From Pseudomonas putida (GTDB lineage: Bacteria > Pseudomonadota > Gammaproteobacteria > Pseudomonadales > Pseudomonadaceae), in contig CP124529.1 of NCBI GenBank assembly GCA_029953615.1, positions 3,596,501 to 3,660,500 on the forward strand: a stretch of 64,000 bases of DNA, read 5' to 3'. Of the stretch, positions 1 to 9,692 are shown piece by piece. Position 1 is the first letter of the stretch. Every line of letters begins with the position of its first letter. The position numbers and the translations under genes were made by a program. The notes under the pieces were generated by a model that saw only the letters and a program-made list of their open reading frames with translations, was not told where the DNA came from and made no database searches.

Positions 1-119
1 ATCCGCCACCTGCGACTATCGTGCAGCGGCCCCGAATCGCCCATCACCGCTAACATATTGTTTCAATGGCGATGTTTCGCCCTGTTGTCGTTTCTGGTTC
101 ACAAAGGAAGCCTTACCGG

Positions 120-1766
120 ATGCAGTCCGCCTACACCGTCCTCATCCTGCTGACCCTGGTCAGCGTGTCGAAGCTGGTCGGCCGCATGATTCCGCTGCCC
201 TTGCCGCTGGTGCAGATCGCCGCCGGCGCCTTGCTCGCATGGCCGACACTGGGCCTGCATGTGGCCCTGGACCCCGAGCTGTTCCTGTTCCTGTTCCTGC
301 CGCCGTTGCTGTTCGCCGACGGCTGGCGCATTCCCAAGCGCGAGTTGTGGCGCATTCGTGGGCCGGTGGTAGCGCTGGCCGTGGGTCTGGTGCTGTTTAC
401 CGTGGTCGGAGCCGGTTACTTCATTCACTGGCTGCTGCCGAGCATCCCGCTGCCGGTGGCCTTCGCCCTGGCTGCCGTGTTGTCGCCGACCGACGCCGTG
501 GCGGTTTCGGCCATTACCCAGGACCGCCTGCCCACCCCGCTGATGCACATGCTCCAGGGCGAGGCCCTGATGAACGATGCCTCGGGCCTGGTGACCTTCA
601 AGTTCGCCCTGGCAGCGGCGATCACCGGGGTATTCTCGCTGACCGACGCCAGCTTCAGCTTCGTGCTGGTCGCCCTGGGCGGCCTGGCCGTGGGCGTGGC
701 CCTGAGCTGGCTGATCGGCCGCCTGCGGGCCTGGATGATCGCCCGCGGCTGGGACGACCCGGCTACCCACGTGGTATTCATGTTGCTGCTACCGTTTGCC
801 GCCTACGTGCTGGCCGAGCGCCTGGGCGTGTCGGGCATCCTTTCGGCGGTGGCGGCCGGCATGATGCAGAGCTGGCTCGACCTGCTGCCACGGCAGACCA
901 GCACGCGCCTGCTCAACCGCAGCGTGTGGTCGCTGCTGGAGTTCGCTTTCAACGGCCTGATCTTCCTGCTGCTGGGCCTGCAGCTGCCAGACATCATCAA
1001 GGCGGTGGTCAGCCACGAAGCGACTGTGTGGCCGACCCTGGCCTACCGCTGCCTGGATGTAGTGGCGATCTTTGCCGCGCTGATCTTGTTGCGGTTCATA
1101 TGGGTGCAGAGCATCTGGCGCTCGATCGGTGTGGTACGCCGCTGGCGCGGCAAGCCCGCGCTGGTGCTGATGCCGACGGCGCGTTCCTGCTGGTTGCTGA
1201 CCCTGGGGGGCGTGCGCGGTGCGGTCACCCTGGCCGGCGTGATGTCGATCCCGTTGCTGATCGGAGCAGGCAAGGCTTTTCCGGAGCGTGACTTGCTGAT
1301 CTTCATTGCGGCCGGGGTGATCCTGCTGTCGTTGATCAGCGCCTGTATCGCGCTGCCGATCTTGCTGCGCGGTATTACCAAAAGCCCGGACGAGCGGTTG
1401 CATCAGGAGGTGCAGGAAGCGTGGCGACGCACCGCCGAGGCGGCGATCCATGCGCTGGAGGCGGAGGAAGTGATCGACAGCAATGCGCCGCAGGACGCCG
1501 CGCAGGCAACCTTGGCGACCGAGCTGAAGGCGCGGCTGATGGCTGAGTATCGGGATGAACTGGATAGCTATAACGACAGTGCCGAGGCCAAGGCCCTGGC
1601 CGAGCAGATGGACTTGCTGGAGCGGCGTTTGCGCTTGCGGGCGCTGCGGGCGCAGCGGCTGGAACTGTATAACCTGCATCGCCAGCATCTGGTGGGTGAT
1701 GAAGTGGTGCGGCAGGTGCTGGGGGAGCTGGATATGAGTGAGGCGAACCTGGGTTCAGTCAAGTAG
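120..1766 (+). CDS. CPA1-family Na+/H+ antiporter
   Basis: Predicted inner-membrane cation/proton antiporter exchanging Na+ (or K+) for H+ in pH and salt homeostasis. The 548-residue product has about a dozen hydrophobic segments over the first 420 residues, then a charged cytoplasmic tail rich in Ala, Glu and Arg. Family motifs are visible: SPTDAVAVSAI at about residues 122-132 and GEALMNDASGL at about 147-157, whose Asn-Asp pair (152-153) is the usual ion-binding site. I chose the ATG at 120 because AGGAAG lies about 10 bases upstream and the product then starts directly with a membrane segment; an in-frame ATG at 66 would add 18 unlikely residues. It converges with dapC across a REP pair. 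The transported ion cannot be read from sequence. Confidence 0.88.
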   Translation: MQSAYTVLILLTLVSVSKLVGRMIPLPLPLVQIAAGALLAWPTLGLHVALDPELFLFLFLPPLLFADGWRIPKRELWRIRGPVVALAVGLVLFTVVGAGYFIHWLLPSIPLPVAFALAAVLSPTDAVAVSAITQDRLPTPLMHMLQGEALMNDASGLVTFKFALAAAITGVFSLTDASFSFVLVALGGLAVGVALSWLIGRLRAWMIARGWDDPATHVVFMLLLPFAAYVLAERLGVSGILSAVAAGMMQSWLDLLPRQTSTRLLNRSVWSLLEFAFNGLIFLLLGLQLPDIIKAVVSHEATVWPTLAYRCLDVVAIFAALILLRFIWVQSIWRSIGVVRRWRGKPALVLMPTARSCWLLTLGGVRGAVTLAGVMSIPLLIGAGKAFPERDLLIFIAAGVILLSLISACIALPILLRGITKSPDERLHQEVQEAWRRTAEAAIHALEAEEVIDSNAPQDAAQATLATELKARLMAEYRDELDSYNDSAEAKALAEQMDLLERRLRLRALRAQRLELYNLHRQHLVGDEVVRQVLGELDMSEANLGSVK

Positions 1767-1791
1767 GTCCCAGGGGCTGCTCTGCAGCCCT

Positions 1792-1871
1792 TCGCGGGCT
1801 TGCCCGCTCCCACAGGTACTGCGCCGCTTTCTCGGCTTGCGCTGTATCTGTGGGAGCGGGCAAGCCCGCGA
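1792..1871. repeat. REP pair (inverted) between antiporter and dapC
   Basis: Two inverted copies of a REP unit (core cgcgggcttgcccgctccc) separated by about 30 bases, sitting between the ends of two convergent genes. It can fold into a long hairpin and may act as a transcription end or mRNA stabiliser. The same unit recurs at several other intergenic sites in the window. Confidence 0.85.
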
Positions 1872-1880
1872 ATCGGGCGA

Positions 1881-3077
1881 TCAGCGGGTTTGCAGGAATG
1901 CGCGAATCCGCTCCGCCGCCTCGATGCACTCGGCCAGCGGTGCAACCAGCGCCATGCGCACGCGGCCGGCGCCCGGGTTCAGGCCATCCACTTCACGCGA
2001 CAGGTACGACCCCGGCACCACCGTCACATGCTGGGCCTCGAACAGGTCGCGGGTGAACTCGGCATCGCTGCCGGGTACCTTGGCCCACAGGTAGAAGCTG
2101 CCATCCGGGCGCTGCACGTCCAGTACCGGCTGCAGGATATCCAGTACGGCATCGTACTTGGCGCGGTACTGGTCGCGGTTCTCGCGCACATGTGCCTCGT
2201 CCTGCCAGGCAGCAATGCTGGCCAGCTGGGTTTGCACCGGCATGGCGCAGCCGTGGTAGGTACGGTACAGCAGGAACGGCTTGATGATCTCGGCATCACC
2301 GGCGACGAAGCCCGAGCGCAGGCCTGGCAGGTTGGAGCGCTTGGACAGGCTATGGAAAACCACGCAGCGCTTGAAGTCGCTGCGACCCAGTTCCGCACAG
2401 GCCGTCAGCAGGCCCGGCGGCGGGGCATCCTCGTCGAAGTACAGTTCGCTGTAGCATTCGTCGGCGGCAATCACGAAGTCGTGCTCGTCGGCCAGGGCAA
2501 TCAGCTTCTTCAGCGTGTCCATCGGCACCAGTGCGCCGGTGGGGTTGCCCGGTGAGCACAGGAACAGGATCTGGCAACGCTTCCACACTTCAGCCGGCAC
2601 GGCGTCGAAGTCGGGGTTGAAGCCGTTGCTTTCCAGGCACGGCAGGTAGTGCGGGGTGGCACCGGCCAGCAGCGCTGCCCCTTCGTAGATCTGGTAGAAC
2701 GGGTTGGGGCTGACCACCAGGCCGTCATCGGCGCGGTTGACCACGGCCTGGGTGAAGGCGAACAGCGCCTCACGGGTGCCGTTGACCGGCAGGATGTGGC
2801 GGTCGGCGTCCAGCCAGCCGGCCGGTACGCCAAAGCGCCGCTCGCACCACTGGCCGATGGCCTGGCGCAGGGCCGGCAGGCCGATGGTGCTCGGGTACAC
2901 CGCCAGCTTGTCGAGGTTGTCGGCCATGGCCTGGGCGACGAACGCCGGCGATTCGTGCTTCGGCTCACCGATCGAAAGGGCGATGGCGCGTTTGTCTGCC
3001 GCAGGCTTCACGCTGCCCAGCAGGGCGCGGAGCTTCTCGAACGGATAGGGCTGAAGCTGGGTCAAGGCATGGTTCAT
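1881..3077 (-). CDS. dapC: Succinyldiaminopimelate transaminase DapC
   Basis: PLP-dependent class I/II aminotransferase converting N-succinyl-2-amino-6-oxopimelate with glutamate to N-succinyl-LL-2,6-diaminopimelate, in the lysine and peptidoglycan (meso-DAP) pathway. The 398-residue product has the fold-type I signatures: CSPGNPTGA at about 174-182, the cofactor Asp and Tyr in AADECYSELY (about 204-213), and the Schiff-base lysine in SLSKRSNLPGLRSG (Lys about 246). Length fits the family. It lies 30 bases downstream of glnD on the same strand and probably shares its transcript, as is usual in Pseudomonas. Assignment to DapC rather than another aspartate-type aminotransferase rests on the glnD-dapC context as well as sequence. 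Confidence 0.9.
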   Translation of the reverse strand: MNHALTQLQPYPFEKLRALLGSVKPAADKRAIALSIGEPKHESPAFVAQAMADNLDKLAVYPSTIGLPALRQAIGQWCERRFGVPAGWLDADRHILPVNGTREALFAFTQAVVNRADDGLVVSPNPFYQIYEGAALLAGATPHYLPCLESNGFNPDFDAVPAEVWKRCQILFLCSPGNPTGALVPMDTLKKLIALADEHDFVIAADECYSELYFDEDAPPPGLLTACAELGRSDFKRCVVFHSLSKRSNLPGLRSGFVAGDAEIIKPFLLYRTYHGCAMPVQTQLASIAAWQDEAHVRENRDQYRAKYDAVLDILQPVLDVQRPDGSFYLWAKVPGSDAEFTRDLFEAQHVTVVPGSYLSREVDGLNPGAGRVRMALVAPLAECIEAAERIRAFLQTR

Positions 3078-3107
3078 CGGCGCAAGGTCTCGTCAATCGT
3101 CTAGTCG

Positions 3108-5810
3108 TCAAAAGGTTACGCGGGTAGGGCTGGCATCGCTGGCCTGGCCGGCCTGCAGCTGCTGGACGATGGCCTCCTGCAGGCGGCTGCACAGCTGTGG
3201 GTCGGACAGCGGCTGGTTGTCGGCATCGGTGATGAAGAAAACGTCTTCCACCCGCTCGCCAAGGGTGGCGATCTTGGCGTTCTGCAGCGACAGGTCGAAT
3301 TCCAGGAAGATCCGCCCCAGCCGGGCCAGCAGGCCTGGGCGGTCGGGCGCAGTGATCTCGAGGATGGTCACCGGTCGCTGGGCATCATTGAGGATGGTCA
3401 CTTGCGGCGGGAAGTCGAAGTGCTTGAGTTGGCGCGGTACCCGGCGCTGGATGATGGTCGGGTAGTCCTCGGGGTTGCGCAGCGCTTCGGTCAGGCCGTC
3501 GCGAATCTGCTTGACCCGCTGCGGGTTGTCGCCGATCGAGCCGCCGTCGTTGTCCAGCACGATGTAGGTATCGAGGGTGAACTGGCTGCTCGAGGTGATG
3601 ATCCGCGCGTCATGAATGTTCAGGTTCAGCTGCGACATGGCCGCCACCGTCACGGCGAAGAAGTCGTGCTGGTCGGGGGCGTAGATGAAGATCTGCGTGC
3701 CGCCCTCGAACTCGCGCTGGGTGGTTTCCTTGATCAGCACCAGCGGCCCGCCATCGGCCGGCTGCTGGAGTATCGCGTCACTGTGCCAGGCCACGTCGGC
3801 AGCGGTGTGCTTGAGGAAGTAGTCATCGCCCAGCTGTGACCACAGCTGCTCGACGTCGTCCGGGTCGGTGCCTTCGCGCACCAGGATATCCAGCGCCGCC
3901 GATTGGGTCTGGCGAATCTGCTCTTCGCGGTCCAGAGGGTTTTCCAGGCCACGGCGCAGGGCGCGCTTGGTCTCGGTGTACAGCTGGCGCAGCAGGCTGG
4001 CCCGCCACGAGTTCCACAGGCTGGGGTTGGTGGCGTTGATATCGGCCACGGTCAGCACGTACAGGTAGTCCAGGCGTGTCTCGTCGCCCACATGCAGGGC
4101 GAAATCGTTGATCACCTGCGGGTCGGACAGGTCCTTGCGCTGGGCGGTGGTCGACATCACCAGGTGGTTCTGCACCAGCCAGACGATCAACCGGCTGTCC
4201 CAGGCCGGCAACTGGTGGCGTTCGCAGAACTTCTGCGCATCCACCGCGCCCAGCTCGGAATGGTCGCCCTGGCGGCCCTTGCCGATGTCGTGGTACAGGC
4301 CGGCCAGGTAGATCAGCTCGGGCTTGGGCAGGCGGCCCATGAGCTTGCTGGCCAGTGGAAATTTCTCGGACACCGGCGTGTATTGCAGCTTGCGCAGGTG
4401 CTTGATGAGGTTGAGGGTGTGCGCATCGACCGTATAGATGTGGAACAGGTCGTGCTGCATCTGACCGACGATCAGGCCGAACTCCGGCAGGTAGCGGCCC
4501 AGGATGCCGTAGCGGTTCATCCGCCGCAGGTTGCGGTGGATACCGATTTCGCACTTGAACAGTTCGATGAACAGGCTGGTATTGCGGATATCGGTGCGGA
4601 AGGTGTCGTCGATCAGGTGGCGGTGCTCGCGCAGTAGCCGCACGGTATCGGCGCGTACGCCCTTGATTTCCGGGTGCTGGGCCATCAGCACGAAGATTTC
4701 CAGCATGGCGAACGGCGTGCGCTTGAACACGTTCGGCCGGGTAGCTTCTATATAGCCGTCATGCAGGCGGAAGCGCGCATTCAGAGGCTGGGTGGTGCCA
4801 CTGTCGTCATCGGCGAGGATGACCTCCTCGAAGTGCTGGATGATCAGGTCGCACAGCTGGCTGATGCTCATCACCACACGGTAGTACTGCTGCATGAACT
4901 GCTCGATCGCCCGCTTGGGGTTGTCGTCGCGGTAGCCCAGCAGCGCGGCGATGCTGCGCTGGTGGTCGAACAGCAGGCGGTCCTCGGCGCGCCCGGCGAG
5001 CATGTGCAAGGCGTAGCGCACCTTCCACAGGAAGTCCTGTGACGAGGCCAGCAGCTCGTTCTCGCTTTCCAGAAGGAAACCTTCGCCTGCCAGCGCGTGC
5101 AGGTTGAGCGTGCCGTACTGGCGGCGGGCGACCCATAGCACTGTCTGGATATCGCGCAGGCCGCCGGGTGAACCTTTCACATTGGGTTCGAGGTTGTACT
5201 CGGTGTCGTTGTACTTGTGGTGGCGGGCCTTGAGTTCGGCTCGCTTGGCCAGGAAGAAATCCTTGCTCGGCCACATGTGTGCAGTACTGGTCACTTCCAG
5301 CATCCGCTGGCGCAGGGCCTCGGGGCCGGCAATGGTGCGGCTTTCCATCAGGTTGGTGATAACCGTCAGGTCGGCGCGGGCCTGCTCGGCGCACTCGTCG
5401 ACGGTGCGCACGCTCTGGCCAACTTCCAGGCCGATGTCCCACAGCAGGGTAAGAAACCGCTCGATGGCATCGCGGTACTGCTCGTGTTCGGCGGCACCCA
5501 GCAAGATCAGCAGGTCGATGTCCGAATGCGGGTGCAGCTCACCGCGCCCGTAACCGCCCACCGCAACCAGGGCAATGCCGCTCTGGTCGCCCCAGTCGAA
5601 CTGGTTCCAGGCCTGTTGCAGGATATTGTCGACGAGCCAGGCGCGGGCCTCGATCAGCGGGCGGATTTCGCTGCCACTGCGGAAACGCTTGTCGAGCACC
5701 TCGCCGGCCTGGCGGATGGCTTTCTTGAAGGCAGCGATGGGGCTCGCCTTGAGGGCCAGTTCCGCCTGGAACTGGCCGCGGTCGAACAGCTCGGGATCCA
5801 CCTGGGGCAT
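3108..5810 (-). CDS. glnD: PII uridylyltransferase / uridylyl-removing enzyme GlnD
   Basis: Bifunctional nitrogen sensor: it uridylylates PII protein when glutamine is low and removes UMP when glutamine is high, thereby setting glutamine synthetase activity and NtrBC signalling. The 900-residue product has the expected order: nucleotidyltransferase domain with [16 protein letters not shown] at about 85-100 (catalytic Asp 97 and 99), the GlnD linker, an HD phosphohydrolase domain with YHDIGKG at about 506-512, and two C-terminal ACT domains (about 700-780 and 810-885) that bind glutamine. It starts 42 bases downstream of map on the same strand; dapC follows after 30 bases. All catalytic motifs are intact. 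Confidence 0.97.
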   Translation of the reverse strand: MPQVDPELFDRGQFQAELALKASPIAAFKKAIRQAGEVLDKRFRSGSEIRPLIEARAWLVDNILQQAWNQFDWGDQSGIALVAVGGYGRGELHPHSDIDLLILLGAAEHEQYRDAIERFLTLLWDIGLEVGQSVRTVDECAEQARADLTVITNLMESRTIAGPEALRQRMLEVTSTAHMWPSKDFFLAKRAELKARHHKYNDTEYNLEPNVKGSPGGLRDIQTVLWVARRQYGTLNLHALAGEGFLLESENELLASSQDFLWKVRYALHMLAGRAEDRLLFDHQRSIAALLGYRDDNPKRAIEQFMQQYYRVVMSISQLCDLIIQHFEEVILADDDSGTTQPLNARFRLHDGYIEATRPNVFKRTPFAMLEIFVLMAQHPEIKGVRADTVRLLREHRHLIDDTFRTDIRNTSLFIELFKCEIGIHRNLRRMNRYGILGRYLPEFGLIVGQMQHDLFHIYTVDAHTLNLIKHLRKLQYTPVSEKFPLASKLMGRLPKPELIYLAGLYHDIGKGRQGDHSELGAVDAQKFCERHQLPAWDSRLIVWLVQNHLVMSTTAQRKDLSDPQVINDFALHVGDETRLDYLYVLTVADINATNPSLWNSWRASLLRQLYTETKRALRRGLENPLDREEQIRQTQSAALDILVREGTDPDDVEQLWSQLGDDYFLKHTAADVAWHSDAILQQPADGGPLVLIKETTQREFEGGTQIFIYAPDQHDFFAVTVAAMSQLNLNIHDARIITSSSQFTLDTYIVLDNDGGSIGDNPQRVKQIRDGLTEALRNPEDYPTIIQRRVPRQLKHFDFPPQVTILNDAQRPVTILEITAPDRPGLLARLGRIFLEFDLSLQNAKIATLGERVEDVFFITDADNQPLSDPQLCSRLQEAIVQQLQAGQASDASPTRVTF

Positions 5811-5852
5811 CGCGTCACGTTCCTGTCGTGGGGGTGGCCTGTCGAAGTGCGG

Positions 5853-6635
5853 TCAGGCCGAGGTGCGCGGGATGGTGTCGTCCTTGCGCAGGGTGAAGAT
5901 TTCGTAGCCGGTCGCGGTGACCACCAGGGTGTGTTCCCACTGCGCCGAGAGCTTGCGATCCTTGGTGATGGCGGTCCAGCCGTCGCCCAGCACCTTGGTG
6001 TCGGCCTTGCCCTGGTTGATCATCGGCTCGATGGTGAAGGTCATGCCTTCCTTCAGTTCCATGCCGGTGCCAGCCCGGCCGTAATGCAGGATTTGCGGCT
6101 CTTCGTGGAACACCTTGCCGATGCCGTGGCCGCAGAACTCGCGTACCACCGAGAAACCGTTCTTTTCAGCGTGCTTCTGGATCACTTCGCCGATGTCGCC
6201 CAGGCGGCAGCCCGGCTTGACCAGTTCGATGGCCTTGTACATGCATTCCTGGGTGACCTTGGACAGGCGCTCGGCCCATACCGGCACGGTGCCGACGTGG
6301 AACATGCGGCTGGTGTCGCCGTGGTAGCCGTCCTTGATCACGGTCACGTCGATGTTCAGCGTGTCACCGTCCTTGAGCGGCTTGTCGTTGGGGATGCCGT
6401 GGCAGACCACATGGTTGATCGAGGTGCAGATCGACTTCGGGTAGCCCTTGTAGTTGAGTGGCGCCGGAATGGCCTGCTGGACGTTGACGATGTAGTCGTG
6501 GCACAGACGGTCCAGCTCTTCGGTGGTGACACCGGGCTTGACGTGTTCTTCGATCATTTCCAGCACTTCGGCGGCCAGGCGGCCAGCGATGCGCATCTTC
6601 TCGATGTCTTCTGCGGTCTTGATGGTGACGGTCAT
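5853..6635 (-). CDS. map: Methionine aminopeptidase, type I
   Basis: Removes the N-terminal methionine from nascent proteins in the cytoplasm using two divalent metal ions. The 260-residue product begins MTVTIKTAEDIEKMR; an in-frame start 24 bases further upstream would add an unsupported extension. Visible family features are the substrate-pocket His in HVVCHGIP, the metal ligands in NIDVTVIKDGYHGDTSR, the HGIGKVFHEEP motif with its metal-binding His, and the late Glu ligands in FTIEPMI and WEHT. It is divergent from rpsB, a conserved bacterial arrangement, and heads a probable map-glnD-dapC transcript. Confidence 0.96.
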   Translation of the reverse strand: MTVTIKTAEDIEKMRIAGRLAAEVLEMIEEHVKPGVTTEELDRLCHDYIVNVQQAIPAPLNYKGYPKSICTSINHVVCHGIPNDKPLKDGDTLNIDVTVIKDGYHGDTSRMFHVGTVPVWAERLSKVTQECMYKAIELVKPGCRLGDIGEVIQKHAEKNGFSVVREFCGHGIGKVFHEEPQILHYGRAGTGMELKEGMTFTIEPMINQGKADTKVLGDGWTAITKDRKLSAQWEHTLVVTATGYEIFTLRKDDTIPRTSA

Positions 6636-6810
6636 TACAGGCTCTCTACAGCGCCGCATGCGACGCGAACAAACGGGAAAGGCCGGATTCTAGCAGAGCA
6701 GGGCGCCGATCGGTCGGGATAAAGACGCTCATGCTGCTGTCTATAGCTGGCATTCTGGCGCGAAAGCCGGGGTGCTGCAAAAACCGCTGACGGACGCAAC
6801 AGTATCCGGG

Positions 6811-6839
6811 TTCCGTTTGGCCGCGGTCTGTGGTATAAA
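6811..6839 (+). promoter_or_regulatory. Candidate sigma-70 promoter for rpsB
   Basis: A good -10 element TATAAA (6834-6839) stands 17 bases after a weak -35 TTCCGT (6811-6816) in the 346-base region between divergent map and rpsB. It would give an rpsB leader of roughly 135 bases. The -10 is clear; the -35 is poor, so exact placement is tentative. Confidence 0.5.
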
Positions 6840-6847
6840 ATGCGCCG

Positions 6848-6981
6848 CTTTCGGGGACGACCCCGTCAGCACTTAACCCACACACGTGTCGACACGATGA
6901 CCTGGGTGCCCCGAGTTGCAGAATTCGCGGGTTGGTCATTGGGATACGTGGAGGCCCAACCCGACTTATCAAGGAACTATC
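6848..6981 (+). promoter_or_regulatory. rpsB 5' leader with hairpins, possible S2 autoregulatory site
   Basis: The rpsB leader holds a GGGG-ACGA-CCCC hairpin near 6854 and a longer one pairing GGGTTGG (6929-6935) with CCAACCC (6956-6962), which ends about 20 bases before the rpsB start codon. In gammaproteobacteria the rpsB-tsf leader is known to be a target for repression by ribosomal protein S2. That this leader does the same is inferred from position and folding, not from an alignment. Confidence 0.45.
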
Positions 6982-7719
6982 ATGTCCCAAGTCAACATGC
7001 GCGATATGCTGAAGGCCGGTGTGCACTTCGGCCACCAGACCCGTTACTGGAACCCGAAAATGGGCAAGTACATTTTCGGCGCGCGTAACAAGATCCACAT
7101 CGTCAACCTGGAAAAAACCCTGCCGATGTTCAACGACGCTCTGTCGTTCGTAGAGCGCCTGGCCCAGGGCAAGAACAAGATCCTGTTCGTCGGCACCAAG
7201 CGTTCCGCCGGCAAGATCGTCGCCGAGCAAGCTGCTCGTTGCGGTTCGCCGTACGTTGACCACCGTTGGTTGGGCGGCATGCTGACCAACTACAAGACCA
7301 TCCGCGCTTCGATCAAGCGTCTGCGCGACCTGGAAACCCAGGCCGAAGACGGCACTTTCGCCAAGCTGACCAAGAAAGAAGCCCTGATGCGCTCCCGCGA
7401 CCTGGAAAAACTGGATCGCAGCCTGGGTGGTATCAAGGACATGGGCGGTCTGCCAGACGCTCTGTTCGTGATCGACGTTGATCACGAGCGCATCGCGATC
7501 ACCGAAGCCAACAAGCTGGGCATCCCGGTTATCGGCGTTGTCGATACCAACAGCAGCCCTGAAGGTGTTGACTACATCATCCCGGGTAACGATGACGCCA
7601 TCCGCGCTATCGAGCTGTACATGACTTCGATGGCTGACGCTGTCATCCGCGGCCGCAACAACGTTGCCGGCGGCACCGAAGTTTACGCTGAAGAAGCGGC
7701 TGCACCTGCTGCCGAGTAA
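6982..7719 (+). CDS. rpsB: 30S ribosomal protein S2
   Basis: Small-subunit ribosomal protein that binds late in 30S assembly near the mRNA exit and contacts S1. The 245-residue product starts [18 protein letters not shown], typical of the family, and contains FVGTKRSAG and [11 protein letters not shown]. The ATG at 6982 follows AAGGA with normal spacing; in-frame starts further upstream lie in the leader and are rejected. It is followed by a strong intrinsic terminator and then tsf, the classic rpsB-tsf pair. The acidic, Ala-rich tail is normal. Confidence 0.98.
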
Positions 7720-7746
7720 TTAGACGCTAGCGTCGACTTGGCACGC

Positions 7747-7771
7747 AAAAAGGGGGCTCTGCCCCCTTTTT
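7747..7771 (+). terminator. Intrinsic terminator/attenuator between rpsB and tsf
   Basis: Perfect stem AAAAAGGGGGC (7747-7757) / GCCCCCTTTTT (7761-7771) with a three-base loop and a T run. It can end rpsB transcripts, or act as a partial attenuator so that tsf is made at a different level. Its symmetry means it would also work on the other strand. Confidence 0.85.
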
Positions 7772-7905
7772 GCCACCTTGAAATCCTGCTGTCAGCATCG
7801 GCCCCGCATCATCGGCTCGCTGAGATAAACACAGCGGATTTGCAGAATTGAACGCCCGTGACGAACGGGTGGAATGGTTGAAAAACTTTCCAAGAGGATT
7901 TTGAA

Positions 7906-8769
7906 ATGGCAGCAATTACTGCAGCGCTGGTAAAAGAACTGCGCGAGCGTACCGGCGAAGGCATGATGGATTGCAAGAAGGCCCTGGAAAAGGCCGGCGG
8001 CGACATCGAAAAAGCCATTGACGACATGCGTGCCTCGGGCGCCATCAAGGCCGCCAAAAAGGCTGGCAACGTCGCTGCTGAAGGCGCTATCGCCGTCAAG
8101 ACCGACGGTAAATCCGCCGTCCTGCTGGAAGTGAACTCGCAGACCGACTTCCTGGCCCTGCAAGACGACTTCAAGAACTTCGTTGCCGACAGCATCGAAG
8201 AAGCCTTCGCCCAGAAGCTGACCGACGCTGCTCCGCTGATCGCCTCGCGTGAAGCTGCTCGTGAAGCCCTGGTTGCCAAGTGTGGCGAGAACGTCAACAT
8301 CCGCCGCCTGGTGCGCGTTGAAGGTGACGTTGTCGGTGCCTACCTGCACGGCAACAAGATCGGCGCTGCCGTTGTCCTGAAAGGCGGCGACGTCGATCTG
8401 GCCAAGAACATCGCCATGCACGTTGCAGCTTCGAACCCTGAGTTCCTGCTGCCGTCGGAAGTTTCCGCCGAAGCCATCGAGCGCGAGAAGGGCGTCTTCC
8501 TGCAGCTGAACGCTGACAAGATCGCCGGCAAGCCGGAAAACATCGTCGAGAACATGATCAAAGGTCGTATCTCGAAGTTCCTGGCCGAAGCCTCGCTGGT
8601 CGAGCAGGCTTTCGTCATGAATCCGGAAGTCAAGGTTGGCGAGCTGGCCAAGAAAGCCGGCGCTGAAATCGTTTCCTTCACCTACTTCAAAGTAGGCGAA
8701 GGCATCGAGAAGCCAGTCGACGACTTCGCTGCTGAAGTTGCCGCTCAGGTCGCTGCTGCCAAGCAGTAA
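7906..8769 (+). CDS. tsf: Elongation factor Ts
   Basis: Guanine-nucleotide exchange factor that regenerates EF-Tu-GTP during translation elongation. The 287-residue product shows the N-terminal UBA-like module (ALVKELRERTGEGMMDCKKA, about residues 5-24), the QTDF motif that wedges into EF-Tu (about residues 80-83), then the core dimerisation domains. The ATG at 7906 has AGAGGA upstream. A leader of 186 bases follows the rpsB terminator and contains a short CCCGT-GACGA-ACGGG hairpin (7852-7866). A terminator follows the gene. Confidence 0.98.
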   Translation: MAAITAALVKELRERTGEGMMDCKKALEKAGGDIEKAIDDMRASGAIKAAKKAGNVAAEGAIAVKTDGKSAVLLEVNSQTDFLALQDDFKNFVADSIEEAFAQKLTDAAPLIASREAAREALVAKCGENVNIRRLVRVEGDVVGAYLHGNKIGAAVVLKGGDVDLAKNIAMHVAASNPEFLLPSEVSAEAIEREKGVFLQLNADKIAGKPENIVENMIKGRISKFLAEASLVEQAFVMNPEVKVGELAKKAGAEIVSFTYFKVGEGIEKPVDDFAAEVAAQVAAAKQ

Positions 8770-8790
8770 GACAGCCCCGTCTGTCGCCCC

Positions 8791-8826
8791 AAAGAGGCTG
8801 CCCGCTCACGCGCGCAGCCTCTTTGT
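8791..8826 (+). terminator. Probable terminator after tsf
   Basis: Stem AAAGAGGCTGC (8791-8801) / GCAGCCTCTTT (8814-8824) with a 12-base loop, immediately after tsf and before the pyrH leader. The T run is short, so termination may be partial. Confidence 0.65.
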
Positions 8827-8948
8827 CAAAACGGCGAAGGGTTTATAAGGCCCCCGCCGCTGGCACCGAAGCGGTGTCACGCTACAGTTAGCAGGCTGTA
8901 AACAGCCCGCACGAATTTTCTAAAAGTACGCCGCAGGAGAGACTCGCA

Positions 8949-9692
8949 ATGGCTCAGCAGGTGAGTGGTCGCCAACCTCGCTATAAACGCATTTTGCTCA
9001 AACTTAGCGGCGAGGCCCTGATGGGCTCGGAAGACTTCGGGATCGACCCGAAAGTGCTGGATCGCATGGCCCTTGAAGTTGGCCAGCTGGTAGGGATCGG
9101 TGTCCAGGTCGGCCTGGTGATCGGTGGCGGCAACCTGTTCCGCGGCGCCGCGCTGAGCGCAGCCGGCATGGACCGCGTCACCGGTGACCACATGGGCATG
9201 CTGGCTACCGTGATGAACGGCCTGGCCATGCGCGACGCGCTGGAGCGCTCGAACATCCCGGCCCTGGTCATGTCGGCCATTTCCATGGTCGGTGTCACCG
9301 ATCATTACGATCGTCGCAAAGCTATTCGCCACCTCAACTCCGGGGATGTGGTAATTTTCTCCGCCGGTACCGGCAACCCGTTCTTCACCACCGACTCCGC
9401 AGCCTGCCTGCGCGCCATCGAAATCGATGCCGACGTGGTGCTGAAGGCGACCAAGGTCGATGGTGTGTACACTGCCGATCCATTCAAGGACCCGCATGCC
9501 GAGAAGTTCGATCACCTGACCTACGACGAGGTCCTGGATCGCAAGCTGGGCGTGATGGACCTGACCGCAATCTGCCTGTGCCGTGACCACAAGATGCCAT
9601 TGCGGGTATTCAACATGAACAAGCCTGGCGCCCTGCTGAACATCGTGGTGGGTGGCGCTGAAGGTACTCTGATCGAGGAAGGCCAAGCATGA
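8949..9692 (+). CDS. pyrH: UMP kinase PyrH
   Basis: Phosphorylates UMP to UDP with ATP in pyrimidine nucleotide synthesis; a hexameric enzyme of the amino-acid-kinase family, allosterically regulated by GTP and UTP. The 247-residue product shows [13 protein letters not shown] near the N terminus (phosphate-binding Lys and Gly), GGGNLFRG (about 58-65), and the [16 protein letters not shown] segment in the middle. The ATG at 8949 follows GGAGAG. It overlaps frr by four bases (ATGA), so the two are translationally coupled; this gene starts the pyrH-frr-uppS-cdsA-dxr run. Confidence 0.98.

Noticed and set aside
5217..6722. Plus-strand open frame across glnD and map
   Set aside because: Opposite two certain genes; no domain seen.
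8823..8849. Promoter TTGTCA ... TATAAG before pyrH
   Set aside because: The -10-like sequence is only about 15 bases from the -35, shorter than usual, and it overlaps the tsf terminator; too weak to list.
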